Shown here piece after piece: positions 43,041 to 52,850 of a stretch of 64,000 nt of DNA. Every line of letters begins with the position of its first letter. The first letter of the stretch is position 1. The notes beneath the pieces are model-generated. The model saw only the letters and a program-made list of their open reading frames with translations, searched no databases and was not told where the DNA came from. The stretch comes from Bacillota bacterium. Its GTDB lineage: Bacteria > Bacillota_E > JAJZYS01 > JAJYTV01. The DNA is taken from NCBI GenBank assembly GCA_021845645.1, contig JAJZVM010000015.1, positions 1-64,000 on the forward strand, written 5' to 3'. Position numbers and translations under genes: made by a program.

Positions 43041-43897
43041 CTGTCACGATGAAGGGATCCGATGTGGCCGCGGCCATGAAGGAGGAGCTCCTGGCCGAGG
43101 TCGAGCGGCTCGGCCGCCACGGCATCGTGCCGACCCTCGGCATCGTCCGGGTCGGGGCCAGACCGGACGACCTGGCGTACGAGCGGGGGGCCACCAAGAA
43201 GCTCGAGGGCGTCGGCATGCGCTGCCAGGTGTTCGAGTTCCCCGAGACCGTGAGCCAGGCGGACTTCGAGCGGGCGTTCGCGGCCGTCAACGAGAATCCC
43301 GAGATCCACGGCATCCTGCTGTTCCGGCCCCTGCCGAAGCACCTGGACGAGGAAGCCGTCAAGAAGATCATCCACCCCTCCAAGGACATCGACTGCATGG
43401 CTGCGCCCAATATCGCCAAGGTCTTCTCCGGCGACGAGACCGGCTTCGCGCCGTGCACGCCGGAGGCCGTGATGCGGGTGCTGCGGCACTACGGCGTCGA
43501 CGTGCAGGGCAAGCGCGTCACCGTCGTCGGCAGGAGCATGGTGGTCGGGAAGCCGCTCACCATGCTGCTCATCAAGCAGAACGCGACCGTCACGGTGTGC
43601 CACACCAGGACGAAGAACCTGCCCGAGACCTGCCGCGAGGCGGAGATCCTGATCGCGGCCGCGGGCAAGGCCAAGATGATCAAGGGGGACTTCGTCGCGG
43701 AGGGCGCCACGGTCATCGACGTCGGCATCAACGTGGACGACGAAGGCAAGCTCTGCGGCGACGTGGACTTCGCCGCCGTCGCCCCGCGGGCCGGCTACAT
43801 CACGCCGGTGCCGGGCGGTGTCGGGGCTGTGACGTCCTCCGTGCTGGCGGAGCACGTGGCGCGCGCCGCGAGGTACCTGCACGGCCTGGAGGACTGA
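43037..43897 (+). CDS. folD: FolD-like methylene-THF dehydrogenase lacking cyclohydrolase residues
   Basis: This 286-residue protein has the FolD fold: HPSKDIDC, CTPEAVMRVL, a Rossmann VVGRSMVVGKPLTMLL and GYITPVPGGVGAVTSSVL. In normal FolD the cyclohydrolase Lys is four residues after Tyr; here it is Ala52 after Tyr48. The conserved Gln before PLP is Phe96 (LLFRPLP). The Asp is kept. I infer dehydrogenase activity only, with FchA supplying the hydrolysis. It starts at GTG 43037, overlapping fchA. Confidence 0.82.
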   Translation: MTVTMKGSDVAAAMKEELLAEVERLGRHGIVPTLGIVRVGARPDDLAYERGATKKLEGVGMRCQVFEFPETVSQADFERAFAAVNENPEIHGILLFRPLPKHLDEEAVKKIIHPSKDIDCMAAPNIAKVFSGDETGFAPCTPEAVMRVLRHYGVDVQGKRVTVVGRSMVVGKPLTMLLIKQNATVTVCHTRTKNLPETCREAEILIAAAGKAKMIKGDFVAEGATVIDVGINVDDEGKLCGDVDFAAVAPRAGYITPVPGGVGAVTSSVLAEHVARAARYLHGLED

Positions 43898-43914
43898 GAG
43901 CGGCCCGCAAGGAG

Positions 43915-43953
43915 CCGCGCCTTTGCGGGGAAGGGCTCCCCGCGGAGGCGCGG
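43915..43953 (+). terminator. Two-part GC hairpin after folD
   Basis: CCGCGCCT (43915-43922) pairs with AGGCGCGG (43946-43953), and GCGGGG with CCCCGC inside. It lies about 17 bp past the folD stop. No T-run follows, so it is a non-standard terminator at best. Confidence 0.55.
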
Positions 43954-44293
43954 TGGGCGTCGTCGCGCGCCCTTGGATCGCATGGACGACCAGGCGGCGG
44001 ACCCCGCGTGATGGCCGGTCCCTGCCGCCGCGCGCGTCTGCTGGCTGGATGCGGCGCCGTCCGTTACTGGTCTCTGCCAGGTTTGTGCTGGTGACAGGAT
44101 TAATGCCAGATGATGAGATGGTCAGATGCAATATGTCACGCTGATCGCCATTCAGCGGGTCACATGCCAACCAAATGGGCTAGCCATATGTACAAATAGC
44201 ATGCTCGGTATGGACAATCGGACCAATTTGGAGGCAAAATCATTACGATCCATTTAATATTCCCATGCGGCGGAGCCTGGGGGGAGCACCGGC
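43954..44293. other. AT-rich intergenic region before chemoreceptor
   Basis: There is no gene here. From about 44095 to 44270 the sequence is unusually AT-rich for this window. It probably contains the promoter of the chemoreceptor gene. I could not pick a convincing sigma-A or sigma-28 site. Confidence 0.45.
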
Positions 44294-46159
44294 GTGCTTA
44301 GGACGTTTGGGCAGAAGATCATGGCCACGGCGATCGGAGCCTCGCTCATCATCGCGCTCTTCGCGGTCAGCGGGTTCGTGATCCTGGGCATCGTGGGGAG
44401 CGACGCGGCCCAGATCATCGCCTACAACAAGGCTGCCGCCACGATCGCCGACATGCGTGCCAATTTCTATGAACTTCGCGGCGCCGCGAAGCTGTACGCG
44501 CTGGGCAGCGACCAGGCGGTGAACATGAGCCTCTACCGCAGCGACACGAGCCAGTTCGCGCAGGACGTACAGGCGGTGCAGGCGTTGCACCTCGGCAGGG
44601 TGACCCGGGACGTGCGGCAGATCGTGGCGCAGCAGGACCGCTTCGTCGCCGACGTCGACGCTGGTATCGCGCAGATCCAGGCGGGCCGCGTCGCGGCGGG
44701 CCGCCGCCTCGTCTTCTCGAGCGCCGCGCCGTCCGCCGCCAGGGAGGATCACCTGCTCGACCTCGCGACCGCCGACGCCACCGACAACAACTTCGTCGGT
44801 GTGGCGAGCCAGCGCCTGCTGCACCTCGCGCAGCTCATGCGCCTGCTGACGGCGCTCGTCGGCATGGTGGCGATCGTCGTCGCGCTGCCGCTCGGGGTGT
44901 TCTTCGCGCGGTACGTGGCGTCACGGCTGGGGGCCGTCGTCACCGCCATGGAGCGCGTCGGCAAGGGCGATCTATCGAGCGAGCCGCCGCGCTTCTCCGG
45001 AAGCGACGAGACCACGCGGCTCGGTGACGCGGCACGGGAGATGGTCGGCAACCTGCGCGAGCTGACGCGCCAGATGATCCGCAGCGCCACGGAGATCGCC
45101 GCCGGCAGCGAGTCGCTGCTGGGGGCGGCGCAGCGGTCGGACGAGGTCGTGCAGCAGGTGCGGGGGGCCGTCACGTCGGTGACGCAGGCCGCAGGACGAC
45201 AGCAGGCCGGCATGCAGGAGGCTGCGCGCACGGTGCACGAGCTGCGCGTCGCGATCGAGCAGGTGGCCCGCGGCGCGCAGGAGCAGGCGATGCGCACCAC
45301 CGACGTCTCCTCGGCCAGCGAGAATAGCGCGGGCCGCACCAAGGACATGGCCGCGGCCCTGGCCACCGTCGAGGTCGTGGCGCAGGATGAGCTCCAGGCC
45401 GTCGCCTCCGGCGAGGCGACCGTGGCCGAGTCGGCGCAGGTCGAGACGGCGGTGGGCGAGAGCACGATGCGCGTGCGCGACCTGATGGTGGCGCTGGACC
45501 TGCAGGCGAAGCGCATCGCCGAAGTGACGAACCTGGTCGGCGACATCGCCGCCCAGACCAACCTTCTCGCCCTGAACGCGGCGATCGAGGCGGCGCGGGC
45601 GGGCGAGCACGGCAAGGGATTCGCCGTCGTGGCGGACGAGGTGCGCACCCTTTCCGACAGGACCAAGGCGGCGGTCGCGGAGATCGACGGCCTCGTGGCC
45701 GACATCATCCGCTCGGCGGAGGAGACACGCGGGGCGGCCGAGGAGAGCGCCGGTCACGTGCAGCGCCTGGTCGCCACCGGCAGTGCGGTGCAGAGCGCCT
45801 TCACGCGCGTCGAGTCGGCGATCAACGCGGCGAGCGAGCAGCTTCGCCCTGCGCTCGCCCTGGCGCGCAGCGTCGACGAGCTGAGCGGCGCGATCGCGAA
45901 GACGATGGCCGACATCTCCGCCATCACCGAAGAGACGAGCGCCGCGGCGGAGGAGATGTCGGCGTCGGCCGGCTCGGTCGACGGCATCATCTCGCAGGTG
46001 GCGGACGGGTCCGAGGAGACCGCGCGCCAGGCGCAGCAGATCCTGGCCTCGCAGGACGCGCTCGGTGAGGCGATCGCGCACGTGCAGGCGACGGCGCGGT
46101 CGCTAAGCCTGGCCGGACAGGCGATGCAGCAGGCCCTGGCGCGCTTCAAGCTGAGCTGA
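44294..46159 (+). CDS. Methyl-accepting chemotaxis protein
   Basis: This 621-residue receptor has membrane segments near 10-35 and 187-212. A helical extracellular sensor of about 150 residues lies between them. A HAMP region follows, then a long coiled-coil signalling domain with the hairpin tip [34 protein letters not shown]. The sensor looks like a four-helix-bundle type. GTG 44294 follows GGGGGGAG. It is a stand-alone gene with its own AT-rich promoter region. The signal sensed is unknown. Confidence 0.92.
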   Translation: MLRTFGQKIMATAIGASLIIALFAVSGFVILGIVGSDAAQIIAYNKAAATIADMRANFYELRGAAKLYALGSDQAVNMSLYRSDTSQFAQDVQAVQALHLGRVTRDVRQIVAQQDRFVADVDAGIAQIQAGRVAAGRRLVFSSAAPSAAREDHLLDLATADATDNNFVGVASQRLLHLAQLMRLLTALVGMVAIVVALPLGVFFARYVASRLGAVVTAMERVGKGDLSSEPPRFSGSDETTRLGDAAREMVGNLRELTRQMIRSATEIAAGSESLLGAAQRSDEVVQQVRGAVTSVTQAAGRQQAGMQEAARTVHELRVAIEQVARGAQEQAMRTTDVSSASENSAGRTKDMAAALATVEVVAQDELQAVASGEATVAESAQVETAVGESTMRVRDLMVALDLQAKRIAEVTNLVGDIAAQTNLLALNAAIEAARAGEHGKGFAVVADEVRTLSDRTKAAVAEIDGLVADIIRSAEETRGAAEESAGHVQRLVATGSAVQSAFTRVESAINAASEQLRPALALARSVDELSGAIAKTMADISAITEETSAAAEEMSASAGSVDGIISQVADGSEETARQAQQILASQDALGEAIAHVQATARSLSLAGQAMQQALARFKLS

Positions 46160-46172
46160 TCTTGGACGCGAG

Positions 46173-46209
46173 GCGGGAGTGGGACGCGGCATGGCCGCCC
46201 CGCTCCCGC
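46173..46209 (+). terminator. Hairpin after chemoreceptor gene
   Basis: GCGGGAG (46173-46179) pairs with CTCCCGC (46203-46209), and an inner GCGGC-ATG-GCCGC strengthens it. TTCTGCGTT follows, a weak T-tract. Confidence 0.6.
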
Positions 46210-46319
46210 TTCTGCGTTCGGTGTGATCCGGCCTCGCAGGCCGCCGCCGGCACGCGTCCGATACCCTGGGCCGCCGCGAGGCAAGATAGGCGGGAGGGTC
46301 GCGAGAGGAGGTTTTTGCG

Positions 46320-46703
46320 TTGAAACAGGCCATGCTGATCGCCGTGAAGTTCGTCGCCGTCTGGCTCGTGCTCGCCGTGATGTTCGGCGTCCTCGGCATC
46401 GTGTTCCAGCCGGTATGGCTCTACGCGGCGATCGTCACGCTGGTCGCCTACCTGATCGGAGACCTTGTCATCCTGCGCATGTACGGGAGCGCCGTCGGCG
46501 TCCTGTCGGACATCGTCCTGTCCGCCGTGACGCTCTGGGCCGCGATGTCCCTCTTGAACCCCGCGCGCGCGCAGGTCCCGACCATCTCGCTCGGCGAGGC
46601 GCTGCTGGTCGGCGTCGTGATCGGCATCGTCGAGATCTTCTACCACATGTTCGTGCAGTCGCAGCTCCATTTCCGCCACCACCGCCACGAACCGGCGCAC
46701 TGA
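46320..46703 (+). CDS. DUF2512 membrane protein
   Basis: This 127-residue protein has four membrane segments and a His-rich C-terminus (HFRHHRHEPAH). It fits DUF2512 (YndM-like), a family found mainly in Bacillota. TTG 46320 follows GAGAGGAGG. The function is unknown. The His tail could bind metal, which is inference only. Confidence 0.72.
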   Translation: MKQAMLIAVKFVAVWLVLAVMFGVLGIVFQPVWLYAAIVTLVAYLIGDLVILRMYGSAVGVLSDIVLSAVTLWAAMSLLNPARAQVPTISLGEALLVGVVIGIVEIFYHMFVQSQLHFRHHRHEPAH

Positions 46704-46719
46704 TCCGCGCGCGACAGAG

Positions 46720-46746
46720 GACCCGCCGGACAGCCCACGGCGGGTC
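46720..46746 (+). terminator. Hairpin after DUF2512 gene
   Basis: GACCCGCCG (46720-46728) pairs with CGGCGGGTC (46738-46746), followed by TTCC. It ends the DUF2512 transcript just before a new promoter. Confidence 0.6.
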
Positions 46747-46759
46747 TTCCGTCGCGCGG

Positions 46760-46796
46760 TTGAGCGCCCGCGGACCTTGCGCTATGATTTGCATAG
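46760..46796 (+). promoter_or_regulatory. Sigma-A-like promoter with overlapping palindrome
   Basis: TTGAGC (46760-46765) and TATGAT (46783-46788) are 17 bp apart, about 30 bp upstream of the dioxygenase gene. CTATG-ATTTG-CATAG (46782-46796) overlaps the -10. It is placed like an operator of a MarR-type repressor, as in hydroquinone-response genes; no such repressor is in view. Confidence 0.6.
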
Positions 46797-46819
46797 TGTA
46801 ATCGGCGGGGGGTCCTGAG

Positions 46820-47779
46820 ATGGGCGAGGAACTGGCCGGCATCCACCACGTGTCGGCCCTGACGGTGGACGCCGCGCGCAACGCGGCCTTCTATACAGGG
46901 AACCTGGGCATGCGCCTCGTCAAGCGCTCCGTGAACCAGGACGATCCGTACAGCTACCACCTCTTCTACGCGGACCGCTGGGGAAGTCCCGGCACCGACC
47001 TGACGTTCTTCGAGATCCCCGGCCTCGGCCGAGGAGAGCCGGGATGCGGCAGTATCTCGGGCGTTTGCCTGCGCGTGGCGGACTCGGGGGCCCTCGGCTA
47101 CTGGCGGCAGCGGCTGCGGGCGCTCGGGGTCGCGGCGGGCGAGATCGGCACGATGGCCGGCCGGCCGGCGCTGCCGTTCACCGACGGCGGCGAGGGCGTG
47201 GCGGGCGGCGAGCCCTGGTCGGGCGCTGGCGTACCCAGGGAACACGGCATCCAGGGCCTTGGACCTGTCGTGCTCACCGTCGCCCGCCTCGAGCACACGG
47301 CGGAGCTGCTCACGGGGGTGCTGGGCTTCCGCCAGGCCGGCAGCTACCCATCCGACGCGCCCGGCGGGCCCGAGGTGCAGGTGTTCGCGACCGGCGAGGG
47401 CGGACCAGGGGCGGAGATCCATGTGCTGGAGCGGGCGGACCTGCCGCGGGCGCGGCTGGGCCGCGGCGGCGTGCACCATGTCGCGCTGCGCGTCAGGGAC
47501 GACGAGGCGGAGGGCCGCTGGCTGCGGCGGCTCGAGGCGCATCATCTCCGGACGTCCGGCATCGTCGACCGCTACTACTTCCGCTCGATCTACGTCCGGG
47601 ACCGCAGCGGCATCCTGTTCGAGCTCGCGACGGACGGCCCGGGGTTCACCGTGGACGAACCCGAGCCCCAGCTCGGCCGAAAGCTCGCCTTGCCGCCATT
47701 CCTCGCGCCGCGGCGCGCGGAGATCGAGGCTCGTCTGCACCCGCTCGAGATCCCGACCGCCGAGGAACGGACCAGGTAG
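46820..47779 (+). CDS. Ring-cleaving dioxygenase, VOC superfamily (MhqO-like)
   Basis: This 319-residue protein has two VOC (glyoxalase/dioxygenase) modules. The first starts GIHHVSALTVDAARNAAFYTGNLGMRLVKRSVNQDDP and the second contains GGVHHVALRVRD and SILFEL-like SGILFELATDGPGF. The conserved His, His and Glu of the metal site are visible. It resembles MhqO/MhqA hydroquinone-type dioxygenases that protect against quinones. ATG 46820 follows GGGGGGTCC. Confidence 0.82.
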   Translation: MGEELAGIHHVSALTVDAARNAAFYTGNLGMRLVKRSVNQDDPYSYHLFYADRWGSPGTDLTFFEIPGLGRGEPGCGSISGVCLRVADSGALGYWRQRLRALGVAAGEIGTMAGRPALPFTDGGEGVAGGEPWSGAGVPREHGIQGLGPVVLTVARLEHTAELLTGVLGFRQAGSYPSDAPGGPEVQVFATGEGGPGAEIHVLERADLPRARLGRGGVHHVALRVRDDEAEGRWLRRLEAHHLRTSGIVDRYYFRSIYVRDRSGILFELATDGPGFTVDEPEPQLGRKLALPPFLAPRRAEIEARLHPLEIPTAEERTR

Positions 47780-47964
47780 TCTTCCCCCGGACCGGTCAAG
47801 GTACCAAACAACATGATGCAAGGTGCTTGACGGCCGTCAGGCACCTCTGTTATCGTTCGGCCTAACAACCTCCGCCGCCCGACCGGCCCCAGTGCCGCGG
47901 GCAGCAGGGACATAGAGTGGGAGTGTACCTAGGGTTCCGCACCCCCTCGGGGTGGTCTGGTCCG

Positions 47965-48059
47965 AGCGGTACAGATCCGGTAATCCCGGATACACCGCTG
48001 GCACAAAAGGCCCGGCGGCAGGTTCCACGCAAGATCCTTGCGCGGAGCGTGCGCCGGGC
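47965..48059 (+). other. Structured segment upstream of the T-box
   Basis: Two nested hairpins stand side by side. AGCGGT/ACCGCT (47965-47970, 47994-47999) encloses ATCCGG/CCGGAT (47975-47980, 47986-47991). GCCCGGCG/CGCCGGGC (48010-48017, 48052-48059) encloses CGCAAG/CTTGCG (48028-48033, 48037-48042). All four stems are perfect. This precedes the T-box proper and I do not recognise it as a known riboswitch. Confidence 0.55.
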
Positions 48060-48087
48060 GTTTGCATACCCGGCGGCGCGATAGACG

Positions 48088-48354
48088 TTGCGATGACGGG
48101 AAGCGCTCCTGGTCCCTGCGGGCAAGAGAGAGCCGGCCTCGGCTGAAAGCCGGACCTGCAGGACGCGGAGCCACTCATCCCGGAGCAGTCCTCTGAACGG
48201 ACCGGCTTGTGATGCCGGAGACAAGTAGGCGGACCGGCGGACAAAAGCCGATACACGTGACAAAGGCCGATCGGGTGCCCCATGGGCCCGGCAGGTGAAC
48301 AAGGTGGTACCGCGACATCAGCTCGCCCTTGCGGCAGGGCTGATGTCCTTTTTC
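48088..48354 (+). promoter_or_regulatory. T-box riboswitch controlling the ilv-leu operon
   Basis: The T-box core AAGGTGGTACCGCG lies at 48301-48314. It is followed by a terminator: GACATCA/TGATGTC at 48314-48320 and 48341-48347, an inner GCCCT/AGGGC, then CCTTTTT. Stem I has AGAGA with GCCGG-loop-GCCGG near 48126-48153. The specifier region CCACTCATCC (48171-48180) contains CTC (Leu) followed by A; ATC (Ile) also lies there. Uncharged tRNA would stabilise the antiterminator and switch on the branched-chain genes. Confidence 0.92.
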
Positions 48355-48385
48355 ATACCCCGGATGCGGCAAGGGAGGAAAGACC

Positions 48386-48913
48386 GTGGACTTCACGCTC
48401 GGCATCCTGGTCGACAACGAGGCGGGAGTGCTTGCCCGGGTCGCGAGCCTGTTCAGCCGCCGCAGCTACAACATCCAGAGTCTCGCCGTCGGCCCGACGG
48501 AGGAGCCGGGGACGTCCTGGATCACCCTGCGCGCCGTCGGGGACGACGCGGTGCGCGAGCAGATGCAGCGCCAGCTCGACAAGCTCGTCGAGGTCTGCGC
48601 CGTCTACCACATGGCGGACGGCGTGTCGGTGGAGCGGGAGCTGGCGCTGATCAAGGTGCGGACGGGCGAGCGCCGGCCCGAGGTCCTGCAGATCGCCCAG
48701 ACCTTCCGGGCGTCGGTCGTCGACGTCGCGCCGAGCACCGTCGTGCTCGAGACGACCGGCGACAGCGCCAAGGTACAGGCCCTGCTGGAGGTCATGGCCG
48801 AGTTCGGCGTGCTGGAGGTGGCGCGCACCGGGCCGGTGGCGATGCTGCGTGGCGCGGACGTGCTGTCGGAGGCGCAGGGCGGTCCCCGCTCGCCGCCGGC
48901 GGCGGAGGCCTAG
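48386..48913 (+). CDS. ilvN: Acetolactate synthase small (regulatory) subunit
   Basis: This 175-residue protein begins with an ACT domain: [36 protein letters not shown]. The second C-terminal regulatory domain follows ([18 protein letters not shown]). It gives valine feedback control to IlvB. It is the first gene behind the T-box; GTG 48386 follows GGGAGGAAAG. Its catalytic partner is far down the operon at 54538, an unusual order. Confidence 0.9.
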   Translation: MDFTLGILVDNEAGVLARVASLFSRRSYNIQSLAVGPTEEPGTSWITLRAVGDDAVREQMQRQLDKLVEVCAVYHMADGVSVERELALIKVRTGERRPEVLQIAQTFRASVVDVAPSTVVLETTGDSAKVQALLEVMAEFGVLEVARTGPVAMLRGADVLSEAQGGPRSPPAAEA

Positions 48914-48951
48914 ACGGGACAGGTGGCAGACAGCAGAAGGAGGCGCCAAGG

Positions 48952-49986
48952 ATGGCCAGGATCTTCTACGACCGGGATGCGGACCCGAGTGCCCTTGCGG
49001 GGCAGGTGATCGCGGTGATCGGCTACGGCAGCCAGGGCCACGCCCAGGCGCAGAACCTGCGCGACCGCGGCATGCAGGTCATCGTCGGCCTGAGGCCCGG
49101 ACGGAGCCGGGACCAGGCGCAGGCGGACGGCTTTGCGGTCTACACGGTGCGCGAGGCGGCGGCGCAGGCGGACGTCGTGCACGTCCTGCTGCCCGACGAG
49201 CGTCAGCGCGACGTGTTCGCGGCCGAGATCGCGCCGGAGCTCAGGCCCGGCATGGCCCTCAGCTTCTCGCACGGCTTCAACATCCACTACGGCCAGGTAG
49301 TGCCGCCCAAGGACGTCGACGTCTTCATGGTGGCGCCGAAGGCCCCTGGCCACCAGTTCCGCCGCCGCTTCCAGGAGGGGGCGTCCGTGCCCGGGCTGCT
49401 CGCCGTGGCCCAGGACGCCACGGGTACCGCCCACAGGCGCGGCCTCGCCTTTGCCTGGGGCATCGGCTGCACCGGCGCTGGCGTCATCGAGACGACCTTC
49501 CAGGAGGAGACCGAGTCCGACCTCTTCGGCGAGCAGACGGTGCTCTGCGGCGGCGTGACGCAGCTCGTCAAGTACGGCTTCGAGACGCTCACAGAGTCCG
49601 GCTACCAGCCGGAGATCGCGTTCTTCGAGGTGATGAACGAGCTCAAGCTGATCGTCGACCTGATGTACGAGGGTGGCCTGAGCTGGATGCGCTACTCGAT
49701 CTCGGACACGGCGGAGTACGGCGACATGACGCGTGGACCCGAGGTGATCGACGCGCACGTCAAGGACAACATGCGCCGCGTCCTGCGGGCGATCCAGGAC
49801 GGCAGCTTCGCGCGCGACTGGATCCTCGAGAACCAGGCGGGCCGCCCCGTCTACAACGCCCGGCGCCGCCAGGAGCGCAGCCACCCGCTCGAGCAGGTGG
49901 GGCGCGAGCTCAGGGCGATGATGCCGTGGCTTCAGAGCCGCGTGCCGCCCGACATGGAGGAGAGCGCCGAACAGGCGAAGCGCTAG
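48952..49986 (+). CDS. ilvC: Ketol-acid reductoisomerase
   Basis: This 344-residue class I enzyme has the NAD(P) motif [17 protein letters not shown], the phosphate loop GLRPGRSRD, and the knotted C-terminal domain. That domain has [16 protein letters not shown] and [14 protein letters not shown] with the Mg-binding acidic residues. It converts acetolactate to dihydroxyisovalerate. ATG 48952 follows AGAAGGAGG. The tail past residue 325 is hydrophilic. Confidence 0.93.
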   Translation: MARIFYDRDADPSALAGQVIAVIGYGSQGHAQAQNLRDRGMQVIVGLRPGRSRDQAQADGFAVYTVREAAAQADVVHVLLPDERQRDVFAAEIAPELRPGMALSFSHGFNIHYGQVVPPKDVDVFMVAPKAPGHQFRRRFQEGASVPGLLAVAQDATGTAHRRGLAFAWGIGCTGAGVIETTFQEETESDLFGEQTVLCGGVTQLVKYGFETLTESGYQPEIAFFEVMNELKLIVDLMYEGGLSWMRYSISDTAEYGDMTRGPEVIDAHVKDNMRRVLRAIQDGSFARDWILENQAGRPVYNARRRQERSHPLEQVGRELRAMMPWLQSRVPPDMEESAEQAKR

Positions 49987-50019
49987 CGTCCCGGGACCAG
50001 GAAGGGAGCGTGGCAGGCG

Positions 50020-51573
50020 ATGCGTCGCATCCGGATCTTCGACACGACATTGCGCGACGGCGAGCAGTCTCCCGGCGTCAACCTGATGCCGCAGGAGAAG
50101 ATCGAGATCGCCCGCCAGCTCGAGCTGCTCGGCGTCGACATCATCGAGGCCGGCTTCCCCATCACGTCCGACGGGGACCTGCAGGCGGTGCGGCAGATCG
50201 CGCGGGAGGTGCGCGCGCCCGCCGTCGCGGCCTTGGCGCGGACGCACGAGCAGGACATCGCGGCCGCGGCGCGGGCGCTCGAGGGGGCGAACCACCCCCG
50301 CATCCACCTCTTCACGTCGTTCTCGCCCGTCCACCTGAGCCACATGCTGCGCAAGTCCGAGGAGGAGGTCATCGCGATGAGCGTCGCCGCCATCGCGCTG
50401 GCCAGGCGCTACGTCGACGACGTCGAGTTCTCCGGCCAGGACGCGATGCGCTCGGACCCCGCCTTCGTGCTGCGGGCGATCGCCGCGGCCATCGCCGCCG
50501 GCGCGACGACGATCAACATCCCTGACACGGTAGGCTACACGACCCCGGAGGAGTACGGCGCGCTGATCCGCAGGGTGCGCCGGGAGGTGCCCGGCGCGGC
50601 GGAGGTCGTGATCTCGGTGCACTGCCACGACGACCTCGGCCTCGCCGTCGCGAACACCCTGGCGGGGCTCCAGGCGGGAGCCGACCAGTGCGAGGTGGCG
50701 GTGAACGGCATCGGCGAGCGCGCGGGCAACACCTCGCTCGAGGAGGTGGCGATGGCCCTGAGGACGCGCCAGGATGTCTTCTCTATGGAGACCGGCATCG
50801 TGCCGGGCGAGATCGGTCGCACGAGCCGGCTCGTCAGCCGTCTCACCGGCATGGCCGTCCAGCCGAACAAGGCCATCGTGGGCCAGAACGCCTTCGCGCA
50901 CGAGGCGGGCATCCACCAGGACGGCGTCCTCAAGGAGCGCACGACCTACGAGATCATGGACCCGCAGGAGATCGGCCAGGGCCCCTCTCAGCTGGTGCTC
51001 GGCAAGCATTCCGGACGCCACGCCTTCTCTGAGCGCCTGAAGTCCCTCGGCTACGACCTCCCGCCCGAGCGGCAGAAGGAGCTCTTCGTCCGCTTCAAGT
51101 CGCTCACGGACCGCAAGAAGCTGATCACCGACGAGGACGTGCAGTCGCTCGTCGAGGACGAGATCTACCAGCTGCCCGAGCCCTATGTGCTGCAGCACTA
51201 CCACGTGTCGAGCGCAGGCGGCGCGCCGGCGACGGCGTCGGTCGCGGTGCGCTGCGGCCCTGAGGGCGCGCCGCTGCGCCGCGAGGCGGCGGTCGCGAAG
51301 GGGCCGGTCGAAGCCGTCTACGCCGCCCTGCAGCGCGCGACGGGCATCGCGGCGGAGCTCGTCGACTACCGCCTGCGCTCCGTAGGGGGCGGGGCGGACG
51401 CGCAGGGCGAGGTGCACTGCACAGTCGCCGCGGGCGGTCTCAGGCTCGTCGGCAGCGGCGTCTCCACCGACATCCTGGAGGCGAGCGCGTTCGCCTATCT
51501 GCACGCGCTGAACAAGGCGGCCGCCCTGCAGCGGCAGTCGGGATCCGAGGCAGAGGGAGGGGAGGCCGTCTGA
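50020..51573 (+). CDS. leuA: 2-isopropylmalate synthase
   Basis: This 517-residue enzyme has the HMGL-like TIM barrel (RIFDTTLRDGEQSPGVNL; metal HCHDDLGLAVAN; GIGERAGNTSLEEV). The C-terminal leucine-regulatory domain follows (about 390-500). It is close to bacterial LeuA in length and motifs. It condenses acetyl-CoA with 2-oxoisovalerate. Its stop overlaps the leuC start by one base. Confidence 0.93.
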   Translation: MRRIRIFDTTLRDGEQSPGVNLMPQEKIEIARQLELLGVDIIEAGFPITSDGDLQAVRQIAREVRAPAVAALARTHEQDIAAAARALEGANHPRIHLFTSFSPVHLSHMLRKSEEEVIAMSVAAIALARRYVDDVEFSGQDAMRSDPAFVLRAIAAAIAAGATTINIPDTVGYTTPEEYGALIRRVRREVPGAAEVVISVHCHDDLGLAVANTLAGLQAGADQCEVAVNGIGERAGNTSLEEVAMALRTRQDVFSMETGIVPGEIGRTSRLVSRLTGMAVQPNKAIVGQNAFAHEAGIHQDGVLKERTTYEIMDPQEIGQGPSQLVLGKHSGRHAFSERLKSLGYDLPPERQKELFVRFKSLTDRKKLITDEDVQSLVEDEIYQLPEPYVLQHYHVSSAGGAPATASVAVRCGPEGAPLRREAAVAKGPVEAVYAALQRATGIAAELVDYRLRSVGGGADAQGEVHCTVAAGGLRLVGSGVSTDILEASAFAYLHALNKAAALQRQSGSEAEGGEAV

Positions 51574-52850
51574 TGGCGATGACATTGGCCGAACGCATGC
51601 TCGCAGACCGGGCGGGTCTGGCCGCGGTGGAACCAGGCCAACTGGTGGAGGCGCCTCTCGACCTCGTCATGGGCAATGACATCACGGCGCCGATCGCCAT
51701 CGAGGCGTTCGAGGCCGCCGGGGCCAGGCGGGTCTTCGACCCCGAGCGCATCGCGCTCGTCGCGAGCCACTTCGTGCCTGCGCGCGACATCAGCTCCGCC
51801 GACCAGGTGGGCATCATGCGGCGCTTCGCCCGCCAGCACGGCATCCGTCACTACTACCCCGAGGGGCAGGGCGGCATCGAGCACACCCTCCTGCCGGAGC
51901 GCGGCATCGTCGTGCCGGGCGACATCGTGATCGGCGCCGACTCCCACACCTGCACCTACGGCGGCATCGGCGCCTTCGCGACAGGGGTCGGCTCGACCGA
52001 CCTCGCCTATGCCATGGCCACCGGACGCACCTGGTTCAAGGTGCCGGAGTCGATGCGCATCCGCTACACCGGCCGCCGGCGCCGCTTCGTCACTGGCAAG
52101 GACCTCATCCTGCACACCATCCGCCGCATCGGAGACGACGGAGCGCTCTACCGCGCCATCGAGTTCACGGGCGACGCGGTCCCCTGCCTTTCGGTGGAGG
52201 ACCGCCTGACGATGGCCAACATGACGATCGAGGCAGGCGGCAAGGTGGGCATCGCGGCCTTCGACGACGTGACCGAGGCCTACGCGCAGGGGCGCGCCCT
52301 GCGCCCGTGGCGGCGCTACGCGGCAGATCCCGGGGCCCGCTACGTCGAGGAACTCGAGGTGGACGTCGCGAGCCTCGAGCCGCAGGTGGCCTTCCCGTCG
52401 CTGCCGTCCCTGACGCGCCCGATCAGCGAGGTGGGGGACGTCGCCGTCGACCAGGTGTTCATCGGCTCCTGCACCAACGGCCGCCTCTCCGACCTGCGCG
52501 AGGCCGCCGGTATCCTGAGGGGGCGGCGCGTGCATCCCGAGACGCGCCTGATCGTCATCCCCGCGACACAGGACGTCTACATGGCCGCCCTGCGCGAGGG
52601 CCTGATCGAGGTGTTCGTCCAGGCCGGCGCCGCCGTCGCCGCCTCCACGTGCGGCCCTTGCCTCGGCGGCCACATGGGCGTCCTCGGCAAGGGCGAGCGC
52701 TGCCTCTCCACCTCGAACCGCAACTATGTCGGCCGCATGGGCGACCGCGAGGCGGAGGTCTTCCTGGCAGGACCGGCGGTGGCCGCCGCCACGGCCGTGC
52801 GCGGCCGCATCACCGATCCCGCCGAGATGCTGCCGAAGGGGGCGGCGTGA
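51573..52850 (+). CDS. leuC: 3-isopropylmalate dehydratase large subunit
   Basis: This 425-residue aconitase-family protein has GADSHTCTYGGIGAFATGVGSTD and the Fe-S cysteines in GSCTNG and CGPCLGG. The length matches the short (archaeal/thermophile-like) LeuC type. It isomerises 2- to 3-isopropylmalate with LeuD. It is joined by one-base overlaps on both sides. Confidence 0.92.
   Translation: MAMTLAERMLADRAGLAAVEPGQLVEAPLDLVMGNDITAPIAIEAFEAAGARRVFDPERIALVASHFVPARDISSADQVGIMRRFARQHGIRHYYPEGQGGIEHTLLPERGIVVPGDIVIGADSHTCTYGGIGAFATGVGSTDLAYAMATGRTWFKVPESMRIRYTGRRRRFVTGKDLILHTIRRIGDDGALYRAIEFTGDAVPCLSVEDRLTMANMTIEAGGKVGIAAFDDVTEAYAQGRALRPWRRYAADPGARYVEELEVDVASLEPQVAFPSLPSLTRPISEVGDVAVDQVFIGSCTNGRLSDLREAAGILRGRRVHPETRLIVIPATQDVYMAALREGLIEVFVQAGAAVAASTCGPCLGGHMGVLGKGERCLSTSNRNYVGRMGDREAEVFLAGPAVAAATAVRGRITDPAEMLPKGAA

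Noticed and set aside
48849..51585. Very long open frames on both strands across ilvC-leuA
   Set aside because: They are GC-rich shadows of the ilvC and leuA genes, which match their families fully.
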